The notes under the pieces are model-generated. The model did not search any database. It saw nothing but the letters and a program-made list of their open reading frames with translations, and was not told where the DNA came from. A DNA stretch of 64,000 nt from an uncultured Castellaniella sp. (GTDB lineage: Bacteria > Pseudomonadota > Gammaproteobacteria > Burkholderiales > Burkholderiaceae_B), in the NCBI RefSeq assembly GCF_937988725.1, contig NZ_CALKHS010000010.1:1302001-1366000 (forward strand), given 5' to 3'. Shown here one piece after another: positions 7,653-16,922 of the stretch. The position numbers were made by a program, and so were the translations under genes. Every line of letters starts with the position of its first letter. The stretch's first letter is position 1.

Positions 7653-8225
7653 CTATCGGGACGCGGCGCGCTTTTTCTTCGGCGCGGCGGGCGGTTCCGC
7701 GACCGCCTGGTATTGCGCCAGATGCACGCGCAGCCGCCCCAGGTGCTCGTACAGGGCTTCCTTGCTGGCCTGCGGCACTTCCGCGAACATCTCCATCAGC
7801 CAGCGTTCGTGTTCGGCCGCCATGGCGGCGAATTCGGCGCGGCCTTTCTTCGTCAGGCTCACCAGCCAGGAGCGCCGGTCATCGGGGTCTTCGGTGCGCC
7901 GCACCAAGCCGTCCTTCACCAACTGATCCGTCAGGCCGGTCACGTTGCCGCCGGTCACCATGAGGTTGCGCGACAGGATGCTCATGCGCAAGCCGTCCAC
8001 GTGCCGGTCCAGCTGGGCAAGATAATCGAAGCGCGGCAGGGAAGTCGCGAAATGCACCCGGAGCAGCTGACGGATGTGCTGCTCGATCTGCGTGGAGCAC
8101 GCCAGCAGCCGCAGCCACACCCGGGTATCCAGGTGATCGCCCATCTGCGCGCGCGCTTCCAGGCCTATGTGCTCTTCGCCCAGGGACTGCACCAGGCGAA
8201 AATGCTCGGCTTGGCTCGTCTTCAC
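7653..8225 (-). CDS. MarR-family transcriptional regulator (anthranilate module)
   Basis: The product is 190 aa. A winged helix-turn-helix is visible with LMVTGGNVTGLTDQLVKDGLVRRTEDPDDRRSWLVSLTKKG (recognition helix plus the Asp-x-Arg wing). Its C-terminal tail is basic (PKKKRAASR). MarR dimers usually repress and are released by an aromatic acid or its CoA ester. I prefer the GTG at 8225, which has AAGGAG eight bases upstream; an ATG at 8252 would add nine residues. The gene lies between two AT-rich palindromes (7561-7580 and 8304-8323), consistent with control of abmG, of the distant operon starting at 40185, and of itself. The ligand, possibly 2-aminobenzoyl-CoA, is inference. Confidence 0.85.
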   Translation of the reverse strand: MKTSQAEHFRLVQSLGEEHIGLEARAQMGDHLDTRVWLRLLACSTQIEQHIRQLLRVHFATSLPRFDYLAQLDRHVDGLRMSILSRNLMVTGGNVTGLTDQLVKDGLVRRTEDPDDRRSWLVSLTKKGRAEFAAMAAEHERWLMEMFAEVPQASKEALYEHLGRLRVHLAQYQAVAEPPAAPKKKRAASR

Positions 8226-8303
8226 TTGTCGCTCTCCTTCTTGTGTCTGCATGACCGTGTTTCCACCCGCTGCCGGGCGGACCCGCCGTCACAGCGCTTC
8301 CAC

Positions 8304-8323
8304 TTATTTTAATAATGAAATAA
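8304..8323 (-). promoter_or_regulatory. Putative autoregulatory MarR operator
   Basis: TTATTTTA-ataa-TGAAATAA is an 8-4-8 palindrome with one mismatch, about 80 bases upstream of the marR start. Its size and half-site (TTAtTTTA versus TTAaTTTA) resemble the two operators at 7561 and 40258. I see no clear -35/-10 pair here. Confidence 0.55.
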
Positions 8324-8345
8324 AAACCCTGCCTTCTTGACCCTA

Positions 8346-9119
8346 TCAGCGCATCAGGCGACCGCCATTGATGTCCAGGCAGGCGCCGGTGATGTAAGCC
8401 CCCGAGGCGCCGGCCAGAAACACGGCGGCGCCCGCCACTTCCTGAGGCGCGCCGAAACGCGTCAGGGGAATGCTGCCGAGCAGAGTGCGTTGAGTGTCGG
8501 GATCCAGGCGGTCCAGAGCCGGGCTACGCACAGTGGCCGGCGCCAGCGCGTTCACCGTCACATCGTCACCGGCCAGTTCCAGCGCGAAGGAGCGGGTCAG
8601 CGCCAGAATGCCCGCCTTGGACGCCGCATAATGCGCTCCAGTCGCGCGGCTGGCCTGCTGCCCCGCCAGAGACGCCATATTGATGATACGGCCCCCTCGT
8701 CCGTGCGCGCGCATGTGTTCGCCCGCCGCCCGGCATCCCAGAAAGACGCCGCGCAGATTCACCGCCATGACATCGTCCCACTCGGCCACGGAGATGTCCC
8801 ACAGCGAGGTCGAGGGCGTCCGGGCGGCATTATTGACCAGGACATCCACATAGCCCCGCGCGCCGGCGGCTTCTTCCAGCATCCGGCGCCACTCGGCCTC
8901 GTCCCGGACGTCGGCCATGATCGCGCCGATCTCCAGGCCTTGCGCCCGGAGCCCGTCCGCGACCGCGCGCACCGCCGGATCCACATCCGCGAGCCAGACG
9001 CAGGCGCCCGCCCGTGCCATGGCTTCTCCGATCGCCGCGCCCAGGCCCTGCGCCGCCCCGGTGACGAGGGCGACGCGCCCGCTCAGTTCCTCGCCCCGCG
9101 CGGCGGCGTTCGTCCGCAT
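8346..9119 (-). CDS. Short-chain dehydrogenase/reductase
   Basis: The product is 257 aa, a classical SDR. The nucleotide-binding motif TGAAQGLG begins at residue 20, NNAAR is near 96-100, and the catalytic Ser150, Tyr164 and Lys168 sit in NMASL and HYAASKAG. It should oxidise or reduce a hydroxyl/keto group with NAD(P). It is the last gene of the transporter operon, two bases after the CoA ligase stop codon. In the proposed indole-acetate route it could handle a hydroxy/oxo intermediate such as dioxindole; substrate cannot be told from sequence. Confidence 0.85.
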   Translation of the reverse strand: MRTNAAARGEELSGRVALVTGAAQGLGAAIGEAMARAGACVWLADVDPAVRAVADGLRAQGLEIGAIMADVRDEAEWRRMLEEAAGARGYVDVLVNNAARTPSTSLWDISVAEWDDVMAVNLRGVFLGCRAAGEHMRAHGRGGRIINMASLAGQQASRATGAHYAASKAGILALTRSFALELAGDDVTVNALAPATVRSPALDRLDPDTQRTLLGSIPLTRFGAPQEVAGAAVFLAGASGAYITGACLDINGGRLMR

Positions 9120-9121
9120 GG

Positions 9122-10720
9122 CTAAGACCCCGGCCGCCGGCGTTCCTGGGGGCGTTCCCAGGTGGACGGCCCGACGCCGCGCTCGCGGAGCCGGTACTTC
9201 TGGATCTTGCCGTTTTCCGTGCGAGGAAGCTCGTCCAGGATGTCGATGTAGCGGGGAATGGCGAACCGCTGCAAGCGGAGTTCGCACCATTCGATGAGCG
9301 CGGCCGGCTCCAGCCGCGCGCCGGCCTGCAGCACCAGCGCGGCCATGACCTCGTCCTCGGCCAGCTCCGAGCGCACCGGATAGACGGCCACCGTGGCCAC
9401 ATCGGGATGGCTGAGCAGCACTTGCTCGACCTCGTAGGACGAAATGTTCTCGCCCCGGCGGCGGATGGCGTCCTTGATGCGGTCCACGAAGCGGATCGCG
9501 CCGTCGGCCTCGCGCACCACCCGGTCGCCGGTATGAAACCACAGGTTGCGCCAGGCCTCCAGCGTCTTCTCGGGCATCTGGAAGTAGCCGCCGGAAAACG
9601 CATGGGGTTCCTGAGCGCGCAGGAGCAGTTCGCCGGCCTCGCCGGGCGGGACTTCCACATCGTCTTCGTCGGCGACCCGCGCCTCGAAGCCGGGCAGCAA
9701 CCAGCCCATCGTGCCCCGCCGGGGGTTTTCCGGCGTGCTGGCCAGGACGAAATTCGTCTCCGTGGAACCATAGCCTTCCAGCAGCAGCACGCCCGTGCGC
9801 GCCTGGAATTCTTCCGCGGCGCCGGCCGGCACTCCCGGCCCCAGTCCGATCCGCACCCGGTGATCCCGTTCCGCCGGGCCTTCGGGCTGGGCCAGCAGGA
9901 TCGGCACCATGGCGCCCAGCAGATACACGACGGTGGCGCCATGCTCCCGCATGGACGACCAGAAGCGCGATGCGGAGAACCGTCCTTCGAACACGGCCTG
10001 GCAGCCTGCCAGCGCCGCCTGCGCATAGGTGTTCAGCGCATTGATGTGAAACAGCGGCAGCGTCGTGCACAGGACGTCTTCCGCCCGCACGCCCAGCACC
10101 GTCAACGAATTCACGCCCCACCAGTAGTACTGCGCGTGGGAGCACAGTACGCCCTTGGACGGCCCCGTCGTTCCGGAGGTGTAGAGGATGGCCAGGGCGT
10201 CTCCCGGCCCCACCGGCGCCGCCTCCACCGGGTCGCCCGCGTCCGGCCACGGCAGCACGGCGGGCGGCCAGGACGGGTCGGCATGGACAGGCGTTCCGTC
10301 CTCGAGCACGCAAACGGCCTGCAAGGAAGTCGCGCTCCAGTCCACCAGAGCCAGCCGCGGCAGGTACTGGGCTTCCACCACCAGCAGGCGGGCGCGGCTG
10401 TTGGCCAGGAAATACTCGATCTGCGGCCCTTGGGACGCGGTATTGATGGGCACCGAGACCGCCCCCATCCAGCCGCACGCGAGGAAGACTTCCAGGAACT
10501 CGGGCCGATTGCCGCTCATGACGGCCACGCTGTCGCCCCGCCCCACCCCCAGCGCCTGCAGCGCGCCCGCCCGACGGGCGGCGACACCGGCGACTTCATC
10601 GTGGGACCAGCGCCGGCCGCCCAGCTTGACGGCGGGACGGCCGCCGAAGCGTTCCGCCTGCAGACGCAGCATGTGAGGCAGCGTCCGCCGGGCCGGCGGC
10701 AGGCGGGCCTCAGTCGTCAT
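9122..10720 (-). CDS. AMP-dependent acyl-CoA ligase (class I adenylate-forming)
   Basis: The product is 532 aa. ATP-binding P-loop YTSGTTGPSKG (180-190), LEGYGSTETN, HTGDRVVREADGAIRFVDRIKD in the hinge, and ENGKIQKYRL with the catalytic Lys near the C-terminus show a full acid-CoA ligase. The nearest recognisable relatives are carnitine/crotonobetaine-CoA-ligase-like enzymes; the substrate is unknown. It overlaps the ABC ATPase gene by 11 bases and shares the operon with the Liv-type importer, so it probably activates the imported acid or an early product of it. It is one of three CoA ligases in the island. Confidence 0.85.
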   Translation of the reverse strand: MTTEARLPPARRTLPHMLRLQAERFGGRPAVKLGGRRWSHDEVAGVAARRAGALQALGVGRGDSVAVMSGNRPEFLEVFLACGWMGAVSVPINTASQGPQIEYFLANSRARLLVVEAQYLPRLALVDWSATSLQAVCVLEDGTPVHADPSWPPAVLPWPDAGDPVEAAPVGPGDALAILYTSGTTGPSKGVLCSHAQYYWWGVNSLTVLGVRAEDVLCTTLPLFHINALNTYAQAALAGCQAVFEGRFSASRFWSSMREHGATVVYLLGAMVPILLAQPEGPAERDHRVRIGLGPGVPAGAAEEFQARTGVLLLEGYGSTETNFVLASTPENPRRGTMGWLLPGFEARVADEDDVEVPPGEAGELLLRAQEPHAFSGGYFQMPEKTLEAWRNLWFHTGDRVVREADGAIRFVDRIKDAIRRRGENISSYEVEQVLLSHPDVATVAVYPVRSELAEDEVMAALVLQAGARLEPAALIEWCELRLQRFAIPRYIDILDELPRTENGKIQKYRLRERGVGPSTWERPQERRRPGS

Positions 10721-11441
10721 CGCTGCCCCCGCCCAGGTAGGTCGCCTGCACGCGCTCGTCGCACGCCAGGGCGGCCGAATCGCCTTCCAGGGCGATCTCC
10801 CCCGTTTCCAGCACATACCCGTGGTCCGAGCTTTCCAGCGCGGCCCGGGCGTTCTGTTCCACCAGCAGGATCGACACCCCATCGTCGCGCAGGCTGCGCA
10901 CGATGGCCAGGATCTCCTGCACGATCAGGGGCGCCAGGCCCAGGCTGGGCTCGTCCAGCATCAACAGGCGCGGCTGCGACATCAGGGCGCGCCCCACGGC
11001 CAGCATCTGGCGCTCGCCTCCCGACAGCGTGCCCGCATGCTGCGCGCGGCGTTCGGCCAGCCTGGGGAAGCGATCGTAGATGGAGTCCAGCCGCCGGCGC
11101 ATTTCCTCTGAACGCAGGCGCTTGGAATACGCTCCGAGGCGCAGATTGTCGAGCACCGACAATTCGCCGAACAATTCACGCCTTTCCGGCACCAGGCACA
11201 GGCCGCGCTCCACCCGGGCCTCCACGTCCAGGAGGTGCAGGTCCTGCCCCTCGAAGCGCAACGCGCCCTTGGACGGCAGCAGTCCCATGGCCGCCGCCAG
11301 CAAGGTCGTCTTGCCCGCGCCATTGGGGCCGATGACCGAAACGATCTGCCCCGGCTCCAGGGTCAGGGATACTCCGCGCACGGCCTCCACCTGCCCGTAC
11401 GCCACGTGCAGGCCGCCGATTTCCAGCATGGGGCCGCTCAT
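10710..11441 (-). CDS. ABC transporter ATP-binding protein, LivF type
   Basis: The product is 243 aa, standard for LivF. Walker A GPNGAGKTT is at 38-46, the signature LSGGERQM at 139-146, and Walker B LLMLDEPSLGLAP starts at 159. It supplies ATP hydrolysis to a branched-chain-amino-acid-type (HAAT) importer together with the fused permease-ATPase and LivH next to it. It overlaps the upstream gene by four bases. Family members linked to aromatic catabolism commonly import aromatic acids; the location inside the island suggests an aromatic or indolic acid here (inference). Confidence 0.93.
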   Translation of the reverse strand: MSGPMLEIGGLHVAYGQVEAVRGVSLTLEPGQIVSVIGPNGAGKTTLLAAAMGLLPSKGALRFEGQDLHLLDVEARVERGLCLVPERRELFGELSVLDNLRLGAYSKRLRSEEMRRRLDSIYDRFPRLAERRAQHAGTLSGGERQMLAVGRALMSQPRLLMLDEPSLGLAPLIVQEILAIVRSLRDDGVSILLVEQNARAALESSDHGYVLETGEIALEGDSAALACDERVQATYLGGGSDDD

Positions 11442-13234
11442 GCCGCGCCCCCCAGGTACGCCGCCTGGACCCGTTCGTCGGCCCGGACCACGGCGGGCAC
11501 GCCCTCGATCAGCTTGGAGCCGAAGTTCATCACCACCAGCCGGTCGACCAGCTTCATCACAAAATCCATGTCATGCTCCACGATCAGGATCGTCACGCCG
11601 TCGGCGCGCAATTTGCGCAGCAGGTCGCCCAGATCCACTTTTTCCTTGCGCCGCAGGCCGGCCGCCGGCTCGTCCAGCACCAGCAGCACCGGATCGGCCG
11701 CCAGGGCCCGCGCGATCTCCAGGATGCGCTGCGTTCCCAGGGGCAGGCTGCCCGCCATCTCATGCGCCCGGTCGGCCAAGCCGATGCGCTCCAGCTGGCG
11801 CATGGCCTCCAGCCGGATCTGCTGTTCCTCCTGCCGGTTCAGGCGCAGGCCGGCCTGCAGCATCCCGGCCCGCACCCGGGCATGGGCGCCCAGGGCGACG
11901 TTGTCGAGCAGGTTCATGTGCGGGCGCAGCTTCACGTGCTGGAACGTCCGCGCCAGCCCCAGGCGCGCCACGTCCAGCTGACGCATGGACGAAATGTCGC
12001 GGCCCAGGAAATCCACCTTGCCGCTGCTCATGGGCAGGGTGCGGGTCAGCAGATTGAACATGGTGGACTTGCCCGCCCCGTTGGGCCCGATCAGGCCCAG
12101 GATCTCCCCGGCCTGGACGTCGAAGCTGACGTCGTTGACCGCCACCAGCCCGCCGAAGCGCTTGACGGCGCTCTGGACCGACAGGATCCGCGAGCCTTTT
12201 TCAGGTTTGGGGCGCTCGGGCAGCGGCGTGACGCCCGGGCCAACGTCCAGCGGCTGCGAGGACTGCGGCCGGGCATGCGCGCGGCGGCGCCACCAGCGCA
12301 GGACGAATCCCATCAGGCCGCTGCGCGCGAAGTGCAGCAGCAGGATGAACAGCAGGGCGAAGGCGATCGCATCGAGCTGCCCGGCCTGGTCCGTCAGCAG
12401 CGGCAGCACGTCCTGCAAGGCGTTCTTCAGCACCAGGACCACGCCCGAACCCACCAGCGCGCCCAGCAGGCTGCCCAGGCCGCCGGCCACCGCCATCAAC
12501 AGATATTCGATGCTGGCATGCACGTCGAACGGGGACGGGCTGACGAAACGGTTCATGTGCGCGTACAGCCAGCCCGCGATGCCCGCCAGCAGGGCCGCGA
12601 TCACGAACAGCGACAGCCGGATCCTATAGGCGTCGGCGCCCACGCTGGCCAGCAGGGTGGAGCCTCCCCGCAGGCCGCGGATGGCCCGGCCCGGGCGGGA
12701 ATTGAGCAGGTTGCGGCTGAACAGGAATGCCAGCCCCACGATCACCCAGACCAGGTAATACATGTGGTGGGGATCGATCAGCGACCAGGAGCCGATGGAG
12801 ATGGCCGGAATGTTGGACAAGCCTGTATGCCGGCCCAGGCCCTCGATGTTCCCGAACAGCATGGCGATGGACAAGCCCCACGCGATCGTGGACAGGGCCA
12901 GGAAATGCCCGCCCAGCCGCAGCGTGAGCATGCCGATCACCAGGGCCGACAGGCCGGTCAGCAGCAAGGCGAACACCAGCCCCGCCCAAGGCGACATGCC
13001 CTGGGCCGTGGTCAACCAGGCGCTGGCGTAGGCGGCGATGCCCACGAACGCCGCCTGCCCGAAGGAGATCGCGCCTCCCACGCCGGTCAGCAGGATCAGG
13101 CCCAGGGCCACCAGGGCGCTGATGCCGATTTCATTGAGCAGGGAGACGGTGAAGTTCCCGGCGGGCACAGGGGCCAGCGCGATGATGACGACCAGGGCGG
13201 CGACCCAGCGCGTCGATGTGCTGATGCGGCTCAT
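11438..13234 (-). CDS. Fused LivM permease - LivG ATPase of a Liv-type ABC importer
   Basis: One 598-aa chain contains a LivM-like membrane domain (about residues 10-315, many hydrophobic helices) joined by a polar Pro-rich linker (about 320-345) to a LivG-like ATPase. The ATPase has Walker A GPNGAGKST (383-391), the LivG-style signature LPLGTQRILEIARAL, and Walker B LLVLDEPAAGL from 517. There is no stop or internal restart between the domains. The start at 13234 overlaps the livH-like stop by four bases. It should form the translocation pore with LivH and pair its ATPase with LivF. Such fusions are known in HAAT transporters. Confidence 0.9.
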   Translation of the reverse strand: MSRISTSTRWVAALVVIIALAPVPAGNFTVSLLNEIGISALVALGLILLTGVGGAISFGQAAFVGIAAYASAWLTTAQGMSPWAGLVFALLLTGLSALVIGMLTLRLGGHFLALSTIAWGLSIAMLFGNIEGLGRHTGLSNIPAISIGSWSLIDPHHMYYLVWVIVGLAFLFSRNLLNSRPGRAIRGLRGGSTLLASVGADAYRIRLSLFVIAALLAGIAGWLYAHMNRFVSPSPFDVHASIEYLLMAVAGGLGSLLGALVGSGVVLVLKNALQDVLPLLTDQAGQLDAIAFALLFILLLHFARSGLMGFVLRWWRRRAHARPQSSQPLDVGPGVTPLPERPKPEKGSRILSVQSAVKRFGGLVAVNDVSFDVQAGEILGLIGPNGAGKSTMFNLLTRTLPMSSGKVDFLGRDISSMRQLDVARLGLARTFQHVKLRPHMNLLDNVALGAHARVRAGMLQAGLRLNRQEEQQIRLEAMRQLERIGLADRAHEMAGSLPLGTQRILEIARALAADPVLLVLDEPAAGLRRKEKVDLGDLLRKLRADGVTILIVEHDMDFVMKLVDRLVVMNFGSKLIEGVPAVVRADERVQAAYLGGAA

Positions 13235-14286
13235 TGGTCGATCTCCTCGATTTCTTCTTCCTGGTTCTTGGCCATGTACGATCGCATCATCAGGACCGGG
13301 ATCAAGAGGCTGAAGACGATGGCGTCCTTGAGCGCGCCGCTCCAGAAGGAGGCGAAGCTCTCGAAGATGCCGACCGCCAGCGCCCCCAGGGCGGTGGCCG
13401 GGTAGCTCACCAGGCCGCCGATGATGGCCGCCACGAAAGCCTTGAGGCCGATGATGAAGCCCGAGTCGTAGTACATGGTCGTCACCGGCGCGATCAGCAC
13501 GCCGATGAAGCCGCCCAGCAGGGATGCGCATCCATAGGCCAGCATGGCGGTGCGGGCCGGGCGGATGCCCACCAGCCGCGCGCCCACCCGGTTGATGGCC
13601 GTGGCGCGCAGGGCCTTGCCCATCGACGTTCGTTCGAACACCAGGAAAAACAGGCCGCTGACGATGATGGCCACGCCCACCATCAGCACCACCTGGCCGC
13701 TGACCGTGAACCCGTCGGCCAGCGTCAGGGATCCGCTTGCCAGGGGGCTGGTGCGCGAGCCTTCGGGACCGAAGAACAGCAGGCCTAGGCCGGACAGGAG
13801 GAATTCCAGCGCCAGGGCCACGATCAGCAGGACCAGGACCGATGCGTCCGCGATGGGCTGGAAAACCACGCGCGCCAGCAGCGGTCCGATCGGCACGACC
13901 AGCAGGATCGAGACGGCGACCTGAATGGCCGCGGGCGCCCCCTGGTGGGCCACCATCCAGGCCATCGCGCACGGCACCAGCGGCAGAATGCCCCAGACCA
14001 GCACCGCCTTGGGGGCGTGCCGGAATTCCCGCCGGCGCGCCAGGCTGCCCAATTCGGTCAGCAAGGCGATCAGCGCCAGGAAGGCCACCAATCCTATCGT
14101 CGGCGGCACGCGGCCGGTTTCGAAAGCCGCCAGGCTCAGGGCCGCGAAGACGGCAATGTCGCCGAAGGGCACGAACACCACCCGGGTCACGGAGAAAATC
14201 AGTACCAAACCCAGGCCGGCCAACAGATAAATGGCTCCGTTGGCCAGTCCGTCCACCCCCAGGATCAGGGCAATGTCCCATGTCAT
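13231..14286 (-). CDS. ABC transporter permease, LivH type
   Basis: The product is 351 aa with about eight to ten hydrophobic segments and the LivH-like loop MGKALRATAINRVGARLVGIRPART. The C-terminal tail is acidic (KNQEEEIEEIDQ). It is somewhat longer than typical LivH (about 290-310) owing to an extra N-terminal helical region around residues 70-140. It forms the inner-membrane pore with the fused LivMG protein. It lies 61 bases downstream of a binding-protein gene in one operon. Confidence 0.9.
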   Translation of the reverse strand: MTWDIALILGVDGLANGAIYLLAGLGLVLIFSVTRVVFVPFGDIAVFAALSLAAFETGRVPPTIGLVAFLALIALLTELGSLARRREFRHAPKAVLVWGILPLVPCAMAWMVAHQGAPAAIQVAVSILLVVPIGPLLARVVFQPIADASVLVLLIVALALEFLLSGLGLLFFGPEGSRTSPLASGSLTLADGFTVSGQVVLMVGVAIIVSGLFFLVFERTSMGKALRATAINRVGARLVGIRPARTAMLAYGCASLLGGFIGVLIAPVTTMYYDSGFIIGLKAFVAAIIGGLVSYPATALGALAVGIFESFASFWSGALKDAIVFSLLIPVLMMRSYMAKNQEEEIEEIDQ

Positions 14287-14347
14287 GATTGAGCAATCCT
14301 TCGGTTAGTCTTCAACATCATGGCGTTCACTCCATGGCGGCCGGCCA

Positions 14348-15517
14348 TCAGGGGGCCAGCTTCCAGCGGCCGTCCTGCAATTCGACGATCACACGGGCCC
14401 GCGCGTCCACGCCGGTCAGTTCCCCGGGCTTCAGGTTGTAGACGCCGTGGGTGCCGACCAGCTCTTTGGTTGAGAAAATGGCGTCGCGCAAGGCGGTGCG
14501 GAAAGCCGGCGTGCCGGGTTCGGCCCCCGTCTTGTCCATGGCCCGGCGCGCCGCGTCGAGAAACACGAGCCAGCCATCGAAGGCATACGCTGAGAAGGCG
14601 TCGGTGGTGGGCTCGTGATTGACCTTCTGGTAGATGTCGCGGAATTCGAGAGCGATCTTCTTGGTCGGATAGTCGTCGGGCAATTGTTCGGCGACGATCA
14701 CCGGTCCCGTCGGCATGATGGCGCCATTGCCGGCGGCCCCCACGACCCGGACGAAGTCGGCGTTGATCAGGCCGTGCTGGCCATAGACCTTGCCCCGATA
14801 GCCTCGTTCGGCCAGCGCCAGGAACGGCAGGGCGCCGGGCGTGCCCGCGCCGCCGGTCATCACGGCATCCGGACGCTTGGACAGCAGGCGCAGGACCTGC
14901 CCCATCACGGAGGCATCCGAACGCGCGTAGCGCTCGTCATCCACCACCTGGATGCCGGCCTTGCCGCTGGCCTTCGCCAGGGCGTCGTGGACCAGATCGC
15001 CCCAGGCATCGGAGAAGCCGATATAGCCCACCGTCTTGACGCCGTCCTTGCTCATGCGATCCACCACCGCATCGACCATGAGCTGGGTCGGCTGGGCAAC
15101 CGTCATCACCCAGGGATTCTTGGCCGGATCCACCGAGATGGGCGTCACCCCGATCATGGGCACTCCGGCGTCACGGCCCACCTGCGCCATGGCGATGGCC
15201 GAAGGCACGCCCGACGTGCCGATCAGCACGTCCACCTTGTCCTCGTTCACCAGCTTGCGGGCATTGCGCCCCGCCGTGGAGGGATCCGAGCCGTCGTCGA
15301 GCACGATGAGCTGTATCTTGCGGCCCTCCACCTGGTCCTGGTAGGCCAGCCCGGCCTTCAGCCCCTTGGAATAAGGCACGCCGATGGACGAATTCGGCCC
15401 CGACAGGGAAACGCTCAACCCGACTTTCAGGTCCCGGGCCTGCGCCGTCAGGCACGGAACAGACACCAGGGAAGCGACGGCCAGCCCGCAGCCAATCAGA
15501 TGCTTTATGTTCTTCAT
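14348..15517 (-). CDS. Periplasmic substrate-binding protein of the Liv-type importer (copy 1)
   Basis: The product is 389 aa. A signal peptide (MKNIKHLIGCGLAVASLVSVPCLTAQA) is followed by a type I periplasmic binding fold: LKVGLSVSLSGPNSSIGVPYSKGLKAG, then DVLIGTSGVPSAIAMAQV. GGAGACGG precedes the ATG at 15517. It is a clear paralogue of the proteins at 16923-18068 and 18081-19247, all ending in a similar VxGTHGxYN...WKL block. It should deliver a ligand to the LivH/LivMG/LivF complex encoded just downstream. The ligand is unknown; an indolic or benzoic acid is inferred from context. Confidence 0.88.
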   Translation of the reverse strand: MKNIKHLIGCGLAVASLVSVPCLTAQARDLKVGLSVSLSGPNSSIGVPYSKGLKAGLAYQDQVEGRKIQLIVLDDGSDPSTAGRNARKLVNEDKVDVLIGTSGVPSAIAMAQVGRDAGVPMIGVTPISVDPAKNPWVMTVAQPTQLMVDAVVDRMSKDGVKTVGYIGFSDAWGDLVHDALAKASGKAGIQVVDDERYARSDASVMGQVLRLLSKRPDAVMTGGAGTPGALPFLALAERGYRGKVYGQHGLINADFVRVVGAAGNGAIMPTGPVIVAEQLPDDYPTKKIALEFRDIYQKVNHEPTTDAFSAYAFDGWLVFLDAARRAMDKTGAEPGTPAFRTALRDAIFSTKELVGTHGVYNLKPGELTGVDARARVIVELQDGRWKLAP

Positions 15518-15576
15518 GATCCGTCTCCGGTAATTTTGTCTCTCGACACGCGGGCCGTTCCCGGCAAGCGCGATCG

Positions 15577-16890
15577 CTATACGCTCGTTTCCATCCATCT
15601 GGCCCAGGCGCGGAACTGGTTGCGCATCAGCAATTCGTTGGTGCCATTGGTATCCGCCGTCTGTTCCCGCGGCTCGCCGGCCGCCCATCCGCGATGCAGG
15701 CTGACCCACTCGTTGCCCTCGGCGTGCAGGCCGCGCTGCATGCGTTCGAACAGATGGACGTCGTCGTGCGCCACCACGGACATGGGCGAAAAAACCAGGC
15801 GGTTGTAATTGACGGAACGCTGCAGCAGCACGTCGGGCGCGCCTTCCGCGCGAAAGCTCCAGGCCTCCACCAGGGTGCGGTCCACGGCCAGCGGCCGGAT
15901 GACCCGCATCACCTGGGGCGATCCTTTGACGGACAGGCTCGGGAACAGGACCGCGTTCTGGGGCGAGAACCGCAGGACCTGATCGGCGCGCTCGGCGCCT
16001 AGGGCCTGGTTCAGGGCGGCTTCGTAATCGGCCAGCTGGGCATAGTTCGAATGGATGCTGAAGGCCGTCCCGAGCACGCTATGGCCGTTGGGAAACACGC
16101 GGCCGCCCATGCGGTCGAAAAAATCGTAGCCGGCGCCGAACGGCAGGATCTGCTCCATGGCCATCGGCTTGGGCGCATCGGCGGGCTGTCCCTGCCAGAC
16201 CGCCTCGGCCGCCGCCGTCGCCGACTCGTGAGTCGACATGGGGTGGACCGTATCGTTGATGTTCTCCAGGTACATCTTCCAGTTGCAGCGGATGACGTTG
16301 CGCAGGACGCCGCCCGCCACCGTCAGGCGCCGTTCGGGAGAGCGATCCACCATGTCGTCCAGGGACTGCAGGCTGGGGCCGAAGTACGTTTCGAAATCGG
16401 GGCCTTCGGGCGCCAGGCGCACGAAGACGAAATCGCGGTAGACCCGGGACGCGGCGACCCGGCTCAGGCCATGGCCGGATTCGCAATCCGCCAGGCCTGT
16501 GCCTTCATAGCCCGGCTTCAGCGGCACGGCCAGCGGCGAACCGTCCAGCCGGTACGTCCAGGCGTGATACGGACAGCGCAGGAAGCGGCCCGCATTGCCG
16601 CACGGATCCGAACACAGCTGGGCGCCCTTGTGCGCGCAGCGGTTGTACAGCACCGCCACGCCGCCGTCGGGCTGGCGCACCATCAACAGGGGTCGGCCCG
16701 CGATGTCCAGCGTGCGATAGTCGCCGGCATCGGGAATTTCGCTGGCATGGCCGGCGTATTGCCAGGTGCGGGCGAAAAAGCGCTCCCGTTCCAGTTCGAA
16801 CAGTTCGGGATCGACGTAGAGGTCGCGGTGCACGCGCCGGTCCTGCACCAGGGCGCGCACGGCATCGGGATCTTCGCGGTATCTGGACAT
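15577..16890 (-). CDS. Rieske non-heme iron oxygenase alpha subunit, without its own beta subunit
   Basis: The product is 437 aa. The Rieske [2Fe-2S] ligands are C85-x-H87 and C106-x2-H109 (NRCAHKG, RCPYHAW). The mononuclear iron site begins with D213, H216 and H221 in NINDTVHPMSTHES. In a hand alignment 80 of the first 120 residues are identical, without gaps, to the alpha subunit at 25538-26851. It sits between two binding-protein genes of the transporter operon and has no small-subunit or reductase gene beside it. It may share those of the other oxygenase. Its role could be a second hydroxylation or a related substrate (inference). AAGGAGA precedes the ATG. Confidence 0.88.
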   Translation of the reverse strand: MSRYREDPDAVRALVQDRRVHRDLYVDPELFELERERFFARTWQYAGHASEIPDAGDYRTLDIAGRPLLMVRQPDGGVAVLYNRCAHKGAQLCSDPCGNAGRFLRCPYHAWTYRLDGSPLAVPLKPGYEGTGLADCESGHGLSRVAASRVYRDFVFVRLAPEGPDFETYFGPSLQSLDDMVDRSPERRLTVAGGVLRNVIRCNWKMYLENINDTVHPMSTHESATAAAEAVWQGQPADAPKPMAMEQILPFGAGYDFFDRMGGRVFPNGHSVLGTAFSIHSNYAQLADYEAALNQALGAERADQVLRFSPQNAVLFPSLSVKGSPQVMRVIRPLAVDRTLVEAWSFRAEGAPDVLLQRSVNYNRLVFSPMSVVAHDDVHLFERMQRGLHAEGNEWVSLHRGWAAGEPREQTADTNGTNELLMRNQFRAWARWMETSV

Positions 16891-16922
16891 GGGTTCTCCT
16901 TCTCCGGGTCAATCCCGTGGCG

